Assembly (NCBI GenBank): GCA_903901915.1
Contig: CAIUSV010000070.1
Coordinates: forward strand, 1 to 64,000
Direction of reading: 5' to 3'
DNA from: an uncultured Rhodospirillaceae bacterium
GTDB taxonomy: Bacteria > Pseudomonadota > Alphaproteobacteria > Rhodospirillales > Magnetospirillaceae
DNA: 64,000 nucleotides
Below, piece by piece: positions 1 to 7,956 of the stretch. The notes beneath the pieces were generated by a model. It ran no database searches. It was given only the letters and a program-made list of their open reading frames with translations, and was not told the origin of the DNA. Both the position numbers and the translations under genes were made by a program. Within the stretch, counting starts at the first letter, position 1, and each line of letters begins with the position of its first letter.

Positions 1-157
1 AATAACCTTTGTGTCGCCGAGCTCTATAAGGCATGAGCCTTCAGCGTACTTTATGTAATTTTTAGTTATTTTTAATTTGCGCAATTCGTCGGCCGCCCAC
101 TTTTCCGACATGAAGCCCCGGCATTTTGCCCCCTCGCCAAGCGGGCGGAATTTTGCG

Positions 158-841
158 ATGGTGCCGGCCATGATCAACCAGGGATCTTCCACTTTCTCCG
201 GACGGGATCTCGCCTGCGTGCGCGGCGGCCGGGTGGTATTCGCCGGCCTCGGCTTCTCGCTCGGGTCAGGGGGCGGGCTGCTGCTGCTGGGACCCAATGG
301 TTCCGGCAAGTCCAGCCTGCTTCGGGTGCTGGCCGGACTGTTGCGCCCGGCGCACGGCGTGCTGGCATGGGACGACGAGGCCATCGCCGAGGACCCCGAG
401 GCCCATGCCGCCCGCACCCATTATCTCGGTCACCACGACGCGGTGAAGCCGGTGCTGACCGTCGCCGAGAACCTGCGCTTCTGGGCCCATCTCCACGATC
501 CCCACGCCGAACGGGCGGGCCGCGCCGTCGATCGGGCGCTGGGACGCTTCGGCCTCTCCCACCTCGCCACCATCCCGGGCAAGATGCTCTCGGCCGGGCA
601 GAAGCGCCGGACCAACCTGGCCCGGCTGCTGGCGGCACCCAGCCCGCTGTGGCTGCTGGACGAGCCGACCACCGCGCTGGACAAGGCGTCGATCAAGGCG
701 CTGGAGGCAGTGCTGGCCGAACATCGCGCCGGTGGCGGCATGGTGGTGCTGTCGACCCATGCCGAAATCGATCTTCCCGGCGCCGAGGAATTGCATCTCG
801 ACCGCTTCGCCGTTCCCTGGAATGAAGAGGACCCGGCATGA
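158..841 (+). CDS. ccmA: Heme exporter ATP-binding protein CcmA
   Basis: ATPase of the CcmABCD complex, which releases holo-CcmE during system I cytochrome c maturation at the cytoplasmic membrane. From the chosen ATG the protein is 227 aa, the usual CcmA size. Walker A GPNGSGKS lies at 45-52, the signature LSAGQKRR (typical of CcmA) at 144-151, Walker B LWLLDEP at 164-170 and the H-loop His at 201. The frame stays open upstream to 77, but that 27-residue extension has no family counterpart; ATG 170 is another possible start. A GGCGGA stretch 8 bases before 158 may be the ribosome site. The stop overlaps ccmB by ATGA. An AT-rich stretch (about 46-85) just upstream may hold the promoter. The rest of the ccm set is on the opposite strand, converging on ccmB. 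Confidence 0.93.
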   Translation: MVPAMINQGSSTFSGRDLACVRGGRVVFAGLGFSLGSGGGLLLLGPNGSGKSSLLRVLAGLLRPAHGVLAWDDEAIAEDPEAHAARTHYLGHHDAVKPVLTVAENLRFWAHLHDPHAERAGRAVDRALGRFGLSHLATIPGKMLSAGQKRRTNLARLLAAPSPLWLLDEPTTALDKASIKALEAVLAEHRAGGGMVVLSTHAEIDLPGAEELHLDRFAVPWNEEDPA

Positions 842-1503
842 ACCGGTTCGTCGAAGTGGTCCGTCGCGATCTTCGTCTGGCGCTGCGCCAGGGATCGGAC
901 AGCATCATGGTGGTGACGTTCTTCGTGCTGACCGTGGTGCTGTTTCCGTTCGGTATCGGCCCCGAGGCCGGTATCCTCGAGCGGGTTTCGGCCGGCGTGC
1001 TGATGGTGACTGCGCTGCTCGCCTCGATGTTGTCGCTGGACCGGCTGTTCCAGGCCGACTACGAGGATGGCTCGCTGGAGCTGCTGGTCCTGACCCCGGC
1101 ACCTCTGGGGATGGTGGTGGCGGCCAAGATGCTGGCCCACTGGCTGACCACCGGCCTGCCGTTGATGGTGGCGGCGCCGGTGCTGGCGGTACTGCTGCAC
1201 ATGCAGCCAGACGGCTTTCCCATTCTGCTGGCGGCCATGGCGCTGGGCACCCCGATCCTGTCGCTGGTCGGCGGCATCGGTGCCGCCCTGGTGCTGGGGG
1301 CGCGGCGCGGCGGCGTACTGCTGTCGCTGCTGATCCTGCCGCTCTATGTGCCGGTGCTGATCTTCGGCGTCGGCGCCATCGATGCCGCTGTCCAGGGTAT
1401 GTCGGCGCGGCCGCACCTGATGATTCTGGCCGGCATCCTCGCCGGCTCGCTGGTGCTGGCGCCGTGGGCCAGCGCCGCGGCCCTGCGCCAGGCGCTGGAG
1501 TAG
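838..1503 (+). CDS. ccmB: Heme exporter membrane protein CcmB
   Basis: Integral membrane partner of CcmA in the CcmABCD complex. The 221-residue length and about six hydrophobic segments match CcmB. The N-terminal FVEVVRRDLRLALRQ followed by a hydrophobic helix is characteristic, as is the DYEDGSLELLVL stretch after the second helix. It is translationally coupled to ccmA through a 4-base overlap. Its TAG stop forms the first three bases of a perfect hairpin whose other arm contains the stop of the convergent ccmI gene. Confidence 0.95.
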   Translation: MNRFVEVVRRDLRLALRQGSDSIMVVTFFVLTVVLFPFGIGPEAGILERVSAGVLMVTALLASMLSLDRLFQADYEDGSLELLVLTPAPLGMVVAAKMLAHWLTTGLPLMVAAPVLAVLLHMQPDGFPILLAAMALGTPILSLVGGIGAALVLGARRGGVLLSLLILPLYVPVLIFGVGAIDAAVQGMSARPHLMILAGILAGSLVLAPWASAAALRQALE

Positions 1504-1522
1504 CCGGCGGGCGCGCCGGCTA
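1501..1522. terminator. Shared hairpin at the ccmB/ccmI convergence
   Basis: Perfect 8-bp inverted repeat TAGCCGGC (1501-1508) and GCCGGCTA (1515-1522) with a 6-base loop. The stop codons of ccmB (1501-1503) and ccmI (1522-1520, minus strand) are the outer ends of the stem. There is no T-tract, so this is a bidirectional stem-loop that may stop transcription or protect 3' ends; intrinsic termination is not shown. Confidence 0.5.
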
Positions 1523-2353
1523 CTGGCTCAGACTGTCCAGCGCTTCCTTGACCTCGGCACGGGCGGGGGATTCCGGCGGCAGCAGGTTGTACAGGCGGGT
1601 CAACAGGACCTTGGCCTTGTCGGTGTTGCCGATCATCGCCTCGGCCTGACCGACGAAGAACAGGGCCTCGGGCTGATTGGGATTGATCGCCAGCACGTCG
1701 CGCAACACGAACACCGCCTCGGGTACCAGCCCCTGGGCCTCGTCGATCAGCAGAGTGGCGTACTCCACCTTGGGGCCGACCTCGGTCGGCAGCAACGCCA
1801 CCGCCTTCTCGAACGCCGCCTTGGCCTCCTCGAACCGTCCCAGCGCCCGATAGGAACGGCCCAACATGGCCCAACCGCGCCCGTCGCCGGGGGTCTTGGT
1901 CAGCCGCTGGGCCAGACCCGAGACCATGGCCTGAATCGAGGCCTCCTGCTGACGCATCTGGGCGAGCTGTGCCGCTCGCCCGGCATAGGGCTGGTCCGGC
2001 AGTTCCGGGGCGCCGAGCCGACCATAGAACGGCAGGGCGATCAACGGCACCGCCACGGCGATGCCGGCGGCGATGCCCCAGTTCTTGCGGCCGGCGACAG
2101 GTGCGGCGGCTGCTCCGGTGTTGTCGGCGGCGGCCAGCATGCGACGCTGGATCTCGGTACGGGCGGCCTCGGCCTGATCCGCCGACAGCAGACCGCGCTC
2201 GACGTCACGGCCGATCTCGTCCAACTGGTCGCGATAGACCGTCAGATCGTACTCGTAGCGGGCGGCGGCGGCGCGGGCGGCGGGACGCAGCAGCGGCAGC
2301 AGCGGCACCCCCACCGCCGCCGCCACCATGACGGCGAAGACGATCCAGATCAC
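1520..2353 (-). CDS. ccmI: Cytochrome c maturation protein CcmI (CycH-type)
   Basis: Apocytochrome c chaperone of the heme-ligation (CcmFHI) complex. The 277-aa protein has an N-terminal transmembrane helix (about 1-22), a cytoplasmic loop with a YRDQLDEI-type leucine-rich segment, a second helix near 95-115, and a periplasmic TPR-like C-terminal half containing GDGRGWAMLGRSYRALGRF. This is the CcmI layout; a separate CcmH precedes it, so the two are not fused as in some gamma-proteobacteria. It overlaps ccmH by 4 bases and is the last gene of the ccmCDEFGHI run. Confidence 0.9.
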   Translation of the reverse strand: MIWIVFAVMVAAAVGVPLLPLLRPAARAAAARYEYDLTVYRDQLDEIGRDVERGLLSADQAEAARTEIQRRMLAAADNTGAAAAPVAGRKNWGIAAGIAVAVPLIALPFYGRLGAPELPDQPYAGRAAQLAQMRQQEASIQAMVSGLAQRLTKTPGDGRGWAMLGRSYRALGRFEEAKAAFEKAVALLPTEVGPKVEYATLLIDEAQGLVPEAVFVLRDVLAINPNQPEALFFVGQAEAMIGNTDKAKVLLTRLYNLLPPESPARAEVKEALDSLSQ

Positions 2354-2826
2354 TGGCGGGACTCCTTGAGCAGGCTGTCGAGACGACGCTGCTCCTCGGG
2401 GCTGAGAGGGGCGGGGGCCGGCAGGCCGGCACCGGCCTTACGGCGGCGATAGAAGCGGGCGAACAGCGCCACCGCGCCGCCGAACAGAGCGAACGGCCCC
2501 AGCCACAGCACCAGGGTGGACGCCTTGAACGGCGGTTTCAGCAGTACGTAATCGCCATAGCGATCGACCACGAAGGTCTTGACCTGCTGATCGGTATCGC
2601 CGGCCGAGATGCGCTCGCGCACGATGATGCGCAAATCCTTGGCCAGATCGGCGTCGGAATCGTCGATGGATTGGTTCTGACAAACCAGACAGCGCAGATC
2701 CTTGCCCAATTCGCGGGCGCGGGCCTCCTGGGCCGGGTCCTTCAGCATTTCGTCGGGATTGACCGCCAGCGCCGGCGACGTCACCGCCAGGACCAGGACG
2801 AGCGAGGCGAGCAGAGAATATCTCAT
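2350..2826 (-). CDS. ccmH: Cytochrome c maturation thiol protein CcmH
   Basis: Periplasm-facing, membrane-anchored thiol-disulfide protein that handles apocytochrome CXXCH thiols before heme attachment. It is 158 aa: a signal peptide ending near ALA (19-21), the family motif LRCLVCQNQSI with redox cysteines C46 and C49, and one C-terminal membrane helix (about 104-124). This is the short CcmH (Ccl2) form. It overlaps ccmG upstream and ccmI downstream by 4 bases each. Confidence 0.95.
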   Translation of the reverse strand: MRYSLLASLVLVLAVTSPALAVNPDEMLKDPAQEARARELGKDLRCLVCQNQSIDDSDADLAKDLRIIVRERISAGDTDQQVKTFVVDRYGDYVLLKPPFKASTLVLWLGPFALFGGAVALFARFYRRRKAGAGLPAPAPLSPEEQRRLDSLLKESRQ

Positions 2827-3365
2827 TTCTTCTCCAGCTCCCGGATGATGGGCAACAGCGTGCGGGTCCAGATGTCGGGGGTGATCGGGCCGATGTGCTT
2901 GTAGCGGATGATGCCGGCCTTATCGACGATGAAGCTTTCCGGCGCGCCGGTGACGCCAAAGTCGACGGCGGTGCGGCCGGGAGGCGGATCGACGCCGACC
3001 CGCTCGTAGGGGTCGCCGTGCTTCTTCAGCCAGGCATAGCCCATCACCGGATCATCGCGCCAGTCGATGCCCATGATCGGCACGGTGCCGCTTTTCTTGA
3101 TCTCGACCAGATAGGGATGCTCCTGAACGCAGGCGATGCACCACGAGCCGTAGATGTTGACCACCGACACCCGCCCCTTGAGGTCGGCGGTATCCAGCCC
3201 GCGGGAATCGCCCCGGCCGGGCAGCGGTGCCAGCGTCATCTCCGGCACCGGCCGGTCGATCAGCACCGACGGAATTTCGCGCGGGTTGAGCCCCAGCCCC
3301 TTGAGGAAGAACAGGGCCAGCACCCCGAACACCAACACCGGCAGCATATAGAGGCCGCTACGCAT
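2823..3365 (-). CDS. ccmG: Thiol:disulfide interchange protein CcmG/DsbE
   Basis: Membrane-tethered periplasmic thioredoxin-like reductase that keeps apocytochrome c or CcmH cysteines reduced. The 180-aa protein has an N-terminal anchor (about 5-22), the CcmG-type active site YGSWCIACVQEHP with C76 and C79, and the conserved GVTGAPESFIVD segment with the cis-Pro region. The redox dipeptide here is Ile-Ala, whereas many CcmG proteins have Val-Pro or Pro-Thr. It lies 15 bases after ccmF and overlaps ccmH. Confidence 0.94.
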   Translation of the reverse strand: MRSGLYMLPVLVFGVLALFFLKGLGLNPREIPSVLIDRPVPEMTLAPLPGRGDSRGLDTADLKGRVSVVNIYGSWCIACVQEHPYLVEIKKSGTVPIMGIDWRDDPVMGYAWLKKHGDPYERVGVDPPPGRTAVDFGVTGAPESFIVDKAGIIRYKHIGPITPDIWTRTLLPIIRELEKK

Positions 3366-3380
3366 GGAACCGTCCTCCTC

Positions 3381-5363
3381 TCACGCCTTGGCGCCGACAC
3401 CGGCCACCCGCGCCCGCGCCGGGGCGCCGATGCGGTGGCGGCGGTCGGCCAGACTGATCAGCCCGCCCAGCACCAGCAGGGCGCCACCGGCCCACAGCCA
3501 GAGCACACAGGGCTTGTAATACAGCCGGGTGACGAAGCCGCCCTTGATGTCCTCGTCACCGATGACGACGTACAGATCGCCGGCGATGCCCGAACGGATC
3601 GCCGCGGTGGTAGTGGGACGCGGCGGCATGCGGTACTGCCGCTTCTCTGGCTGCATCAGCGCCACCGACTGGCCATCCCTGGCGATGTCGAAGGTGGCCC
3701 GTGCCGCGGTGTAGTTGGGACCGGGCACCGTCTCGACCGCCTTCAAGGTGACGGCATAGTCGCCGACCTGGACGGTCTCGCCGATGGCCTGGGTCTGGAT
3801 CTTCTCGATGGTCCAGGCCGACGAGGCGGTCAGGCCGACGATGAACACCGCCAGGCCGAAATGGGCCGACACCATGCCCCAGGACGAGCGCGGCAGCCGT
3901 AGCGCCCGACCCAACGCCCGGCCGGGATCGCGCAGCAGTCCTATCCGCCCGCCGAGATCGACCAGGGTGCCGAGACCAAGCCACACCGCAAGGGCGAAGC
4001 CGCCCGCCGTCCACCACGGGCCGGCCGAGCCGCCCTGGAGGAACCATACCAGTGCCGCCGCCGCCAGCGCCAGCGCGGCCACCACCTTGAGGCGGCCGAG
4101 CACGCCGGCCAGATCGCCGCGTTTCCACGCCATCATCGGCGCCACCGCCATCACCACCACCATGGGCGCCATCAGCGGCAGGAACACGGCGTTGAAGAAG
4201 GGCGGCCCCACCGACACCTTGCCCAGATTGAGGGCGTCGGCGAACAGGGGATACAACGTGCCCAGCAGCACGGTGGCGGCGCCGGTGGCCATCAGCACGT
4301 TGTTGAACAACAGCGAGCCTTCGCGCGAAATCGGCGCGAACAGCCCGCCCATCTTCATCGCCGGCGCCCGCACCGCATAGAGGCTGAACGAACCGCCCAC
4401 CGCCAGCACCAGAAGGCCGAGCACGAACACGCCGCGCTTGGGATCGGTGGCGAAGGCATGGACGCTGGTCAGCACCCCCGAGCGCACCAGGAAGGTGCCC
4501 AGCAACGAAAAGCCGAAGGCGACGATGGCCAACAGGATGGTCCAGCTTTTCAGCGCGTCGCGCTTTTCTACCACCACGGCGGAATGCAGCAGCGCCGTAC
4601 CGGCCAGCCACGGCATGAACGAGGCGTTCTCCACCGGGTCCCAGTACCACCAGCCGCCCCAGCCCAGGGTGTAATACGCCCACCACGACCCCAGCACGAT
4701 GCCGCAGGTGAGGAAGATCCACGCCGCCAGCGTCCACGGCCGCACCCAGCGCGCCCAGGCGGGATCGACCCGCCCCTCCAGCAGCGCGGCGATGGCGAAG
4801 GAATAAGCCATGGAAAAACCGACATAGCCGAGATACAGGAACGGCGGATGGAAGGCGAGGCCGGGGTCCTGCAGGATCGGGTTGAGGCCGCTGCCGTCGA
4901 TGGGCGGCGGCTCGATCCGGGCGAACGGGTTGGAAGTCAGCAGGATGAACAGCAAGAAGCCCACCGAAATCATCGCCTGCACCGCCAGCGCCCGCGACCT
5001 CAGCCCCGGCGGCAGATTGCGGCCGAACAGGGTGACGGCGAAACCGAACAGCGACAAGATGGTCACCCACAGCAGCAACGAGCCCTCGTGGTTGCCCCAC
5101 ACCCCGGCCACCTTGTAAAGCATCGGCTTTTCGGTATGGCTGTTCTGGGCGACGTTCATCACCGAAAAGTCGCTGGTGACGTAGGCGTTCATCAGCGCGC
5201 CGAAGGCGATGGCGATGAACAGGAACTGCATGGTCGATGCCGGCCCGGACACCGCCATCCACGAGTCCACCCCGCGTCGGGCCCCCACCAGCGGCACGAT
5301 GGCCTGCACCAGGGCGACGCACAGGGCCAGAACCAGGGCAAAATGCCCGATTTCGGCGATCAT
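3381..5363 (-). CDS. ccmF: Heme lyase CcmF
   Basis: Large integral membrane subunit of the heme ligation complex, which receives heme from holo-CcmE and attaches it to apocytochrome c. It is 660 aa with many hydrophobic segments. It shows WGNHEGS at 89-95, the conserved NPILQDPGLAFHPPFLYLGY stretch at 161-180 and the WWD signature WGGWWYWDP at 235-243. The ATG at 5363 gives a full-length family member. A 54-base gap separates it from ccmE, the largest gap inside this run. Confidence 0.96.
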   Translation of the reverse strand: MIAEIGHFALVLALCVALVQAIVPLVGARRGVDSWMAVSGPASTMQFLFIAIAFGALMNAYVTSDFSVMNVAQNSHTEKPMLYKVAGVWGNHEGSLLLWVTILSLFGFAVTLFGRNLPPGLRSRALAVQAMISVGFLLFILLTSNPFARIEPPPIDGSGLNPILQDPGLAFHPPFLYLGYVGFSMAYSFAIAALLEGRVDPAWARWVRPWTLAAWIFLTCGIVLGSWWAYYTLGWGGWWYWDPVENASFMPWLAGTALLHSAVVVEKRDALKSWTILLAIVAFGFSLLGTFLVRSGVLTSVHAFATDPKRGVFVLGLLVLAVGGSFSLYAVRAPAMKMGGLFAPISREGSLLFNNVLMATGAATVLLGTLYPLFADALNLGKVSVGPPFFNAVFLPLMAPMVVVMAVAPMMAWKRGDLAGVLGRLKVVAALALAAAALVWFLQGGSAGPWWTAGGFALAVWLGLGTLVDLGGRIGLLRDPGRALGRALRLPRSSWGMVSAHFGLAVFIVGLTASSAWTIEKIQTQAIGETVQVGDYAVTLKAVETVPGPNYTAARATFDIARDGQSVALMQPEKRQYRMPPRPTTTAAIRSGIAGDLYVVIGDEDIKGGFVTRLYYKPCVLWLWAGGALLVLGGLISLADRRHRIGAPARARVAGVGAKA

Positions 5364-5417
5364 GGGATCATATCCTCGCTCTCGTCAGCCGGAAGGGCGT
5401 GACGGGTGATGAGTGGG

Positions 5418-5858
5418 CTATTTGGTCTTGCCGTCGTTCCATTGCCCCGACTTCTTCAGGGCGTCGGCAACTTCCTTGGGCATGTAGTTCTCGTCGTGCT
5501 TGGCCAGCACCTCGGAGGCGTGGAAGGCTCCGTCCTTTTCCTTGCGGCCCTCGACCACCACCCCCTGGCCCTCGCGGAACAGGTCGGGCAGCAGGCCGGA
5601 ATAGCTCACGGTAATGGTATTGGTCAGATCGGTGATCACGAAGGTGACCTGCTTGCCGTCCTTCTTGACGCTGCCATCCTGCACCAGCCCGCCGACCCGC
5701 ATGCGGCGCCCCTCGGGGATGCGCTGCGTCACCACGTCGGTGGGGGAGTAGAAATAGACCAGACTGTCGGAAATGGCGGTCAGCACCAGCGCCACGGCGG
5801 CGCCCAACGCCAGCATGCCGAGAAGGACGAAATACAGCCGGCGTTGCTTGCGGGTCAC
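5418..5858 (-). CDS. ccmE: Heme chaperone CcmE
   Basis: Membrane-anchored periplasmic heme shuttle that binds heme covalently. It is 146 aa with an N-terminal anchor (about 8-28), an OB-fold-like domain containing RRMRVGGLVQDGS, and the heme-attachment motif HDENYMP with His121 and Tyr125. Its start overlaps the ccmD stop by 4 bases. Confidence 0.96.
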   Translation of the reverse strand: MTRKQRRLYFVLLGMLALGAAVALVLTAISDSLVYFYSPTDVVTQRIPEGRRMRVGGLVQDGSVKKDGKQVTFVITDLTNTITVSYSGLLPDLFREGQGVVVEGRKEKDGAFHASEVLAKHDENYMPKEVADALKKSGQWNDGKTK

Positions 5859-6046
5859 GGGGTTGCCTCCTGGGCGACGGCGTTACGGCGTTCGCGGCGC
5901 GCCTGCTGCAACGCCTCCAATTCGGCCTCGTTGCGCCGGGCCGCAGTCAGCGAGGCGATCAGCACCGCCGCCAGAACCACGACGCTGATGACATAAGCCG
6001 GCCAGACGTAACCGCCGTATCCACCCATGTTGAGAATGGCATCCAT
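5855..6046 (-). CDS. ccmD: Heme exporter protein CcmD
   Basis: Small single-helix component of CcmABCD needed for release of holo-CcmE. It is 63 aa with one membrane helix (about 13-33, following the GGYGGYVWPAY stretch typical of CcmD) and a basic, charged tail. Position between ccmC (3-base gap) and ccmE (4-base overlap) supports the call despite weak sequence conservation in this family. Confidence 0.9.
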   Translation of the reverse strand: MDAILNMGGYGGYVWPAYVISVVVLAAVLIASLTAARRNEAELEALQQARRERRNAVAQEATP

Positions 6047-6049
6047 CGA

Positions 6050-6784
6050 TCATTCCCCCCGCGATGCGGCATGGATCTGGGCCATGCGGATCACCCTGAT
6101 CTTCTGGCCGGCGATCTCGGCCCGACTGCGCAGGATCAGGATGCTGACCCAATAGCCCTTGAACCCCACCGCCATCAGCAGCAGCGGTATCAGCATACTG
6201 GCGTCGATGGCGGGGCCGCCCATCTTCACCACGCTGGCCGGCTGGTGCAGCGTGTTCCACCAATCCACCGACCACTTGATCACCGGCACGTTGACGGCGC
6301 CGACCAGGGCCAGGATGGCGGCGGCCTTGTGGCCGCGCTCGGGATCGTCGAAGGCGTTCACCAGCGCCATGTAGCCCAGGTAAAGGAACAGCAGGATCAG
6401 CATGCTGGTCAACCGCGCGTCCCAGGCCCACCAGGTGCCCCACATGGGCTTGCCCCACAGCGAACCGGTCACCAGGCAAAGAAAGGTGAAGGCGGCGCCC
6501 ACCGGGGCGGTGGCCTTGGCCAGCAGATCGGCCAGCGGATGCTTCCAGATCAGCGCCATGGCGCTGAACACCGCCATGGCGACATAGCAGACCATGCCCA
6601 TCCACGCCGACGGCACATGGACATACATGATGCGGACGCTATCGCCCTGCTGATAGTCGGCGGGCGAAGCGGCCAGGGAGAACCACAGTCCGGCGGCGAG
6701 GCTGATGACGGCGATGCCGGAGGACCAGGGAAGGATCACCTTGGCGAGGCGAAGAAAGCGGGCGGGATTGGCAAACCGGTGCAT
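6050..6784 (-). CDS. ccmC: Heme exporter membrane protein CcmC
   Basis: Membrane protein that presents heme to CcmE. It is 244 aa with six predicted helices and the periplasmic WWD motif WGTWWAWD at 115-122. Flanking loops carry the conserved histidine regions (VHVPSAW near 55-61 and NTLHQPAS). It is the first gene of the minus-strand run ccmCDEFGHI. The 294 bases upstream, to the next gene, carry no other coding sequence and contain a small palindrome. Confidence 0.95.
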   Translation of the reverse strand: MHRFANPARFLRLAKVILPWSSGIAVISLAAGLWFSLAASPADYQQGDSVRIMYVHVPSAWMGMVCYVAMAVFSAMALIWKHPLADLLAKATAPVGAAFTFLCLVTGSLWGKPMWGTWWAWDARLTSMLILLFLYLGYMALVNAFDDPERGHKAAAILALVGAVNVPVIKWSVDWWNTLHQPASVVKMGGPAIDASMLIPLLLMAVGFKGYWVSILILRSRAEIAGQKIRVIRMAQIHAASRGE

Positions 6785-7078
6785 GGCGGTACTTCATAAC
6801 GATGTTCCGTCGCCATTTCCAGCGGAGTCACACTCCCCAGTCCATGAACAAATTTTCATGTTCGCGCCCCATCGGAACGCCATGGTGCACCGGCGCGCCA
6901 ACACCGTTGCCGTGCCGCTCGCCGACCGCGATAAAACCTCCCCGCCATCCCATCCGCTAGAGAGAAGCGCGATCACCCTCATCTACAAGACTCTGTTCCC
7001 GGGCACCGATGATTCCGCCGGCGGCATACTCGCCGAAGCGCGGCGCAACCATGGCGGCGGGACCCGCACCGGCCACCA
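6785..7078. other. Non-coding gap upstream of ccmC
   Basis: This 294-base interval separates ccmC from the downstream end of the hydrolase gene, both on the minus strand. I see no convincing gene in it. It should hold the ccmCDEFGHI promoter, but I could not identify a clear -35/-10 pair. The only notable structure is the CATGAA...TTCATG inverted repeat at 6843-6860. Confidence 0.5.
6843..6860. promoter_or_regulatory. Inverted repeat upstream of ccmC
   Basis: CATGAA (6843-6848) and TTCATG (6855-6860) form a perfect 6-bp inverted repeat around an AT-rich 6-base centre, about 60 bases upstream of the ccmC start. The site stands out in an otherwise GC-rich gap and could be an operator. No known regulator consensus is matched. 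Confidence 0.25.
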
Positions 7079-7936
7079 TCACTCCCCCAGCAGGAACCCG
7101 TCCAGCACCGCCAGCTGTTCGGGATCATTGAGGGCGGGGGCATGGCCGCAGCCGGCGATGGCGACCACCCTTGGCCGCGGACCGCGACGCCCCATCTCCT
7201 CGGTGGTCGCCAGCGGCAGCAGGTCGGACTCCGCCCCGCGCAGCACCAGGGTGGGACAGGAAATGGCGTCCCACTCCGGCCACCTGTCGGGCTCGGGCGG
7301 GGCGGCGGGATCGGCGATCAGTTCCATCACCCTGGGGTCGTAATGGACGGTATAGCGCCCGTCGTCGCGCCGCCGCACCGAGGTTTCGGCGAGATGACGC
7401 CATTCCGGATCGGGCAGATGGCCGAACGGGGCGTACACCCGGCGCATGTAGGCCTCGAACCCGGCCATGGTGTCGAATACCGGCGGCTGGGTGGCATAGG
7501 TGCGGATACGCTGAAGCGCCGCCGGATTGATCTCGGGACCGATATCGTTGAGCACCAGCCGGGTGATGCGCCCGGCCAGCGCCCCCGCCGCCAGGACCAT
7601 GCCGACGAGACCGCCCATGGAGGTGCCGAGCCACGCCAGCGTCCCGATGCCCAGTTGCTCCAACATCTCGACCGCCTGCGCGGCGTAGGCGGCGATAGTA
7701 TAGTCGCGGGCAGGATGGTCCGACCACGCCGACAAGCCGCGCCCGGAGGTGTCGGGGCATATCACCCTGACTCCGCGCCCGGCGAAATGGCGGGCGGCGA
7801 CATCGAAGTCGCGGCCGCTCCGCGCCAACCCGTGCCACATCACCAGGGCATCGCCGGCCTCGTCCCCCCATTCCGTCAGATGGACCTCGCGGCCACCAAG
7901 CGTCAGATAGCGTGAACGGGGAACGGGGGTGGTCAT
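7079..7936 (-). CDS. Alpha/beta-fold hydrolase
   Basis: Cytoplasmic alpha/beta hydrolase of unknown substrate. From ATG 7936 (preceded by an AAGGTG ribosome site) it is 285 aa. It shows the oxyanion HG pair at 35-36, nucleophile elbow GTSMGG with Ser106, acidic residue Asp238 in RGAESDLLP and catalytic His265 in GCGHAPAL, so the triad is complete. The frame can also start at TTG 7960, which would overlap the kinase stop as TTGA. It follows the histidine kinase gene and is probably co-transcribed, but nothing ties it to signalling. Confidence 0.8.
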   Translation of the reverse strand: MTTPVPRSRYLTLGGREVHLTEWGDEAGDALVMWHGLARSGRDFDVAARHFAGRGVRVICPDTSGRGLSAWSDHPARDYTIAAYAAQAVEMLEQLGIGTLAWLGTSMGGLVGMVLAAGALAGRITRLVLNDIGPEINPAALQRIRTYATQPPVFDTMAGFEAYMRRVYAPFGHLPDPEWRHLAETSVRRRDDGRYTVHYDPRVMELIADPAAPPEPDRWPEWDAISCPTLVLRGAESDLLPLATTEEMGRRGPRPRVVAIAGCGHAPALNDPEQLAVLDGFLLGE

Positions 7937-7956
7937 CGGCGGCACCTTCTCGACGG

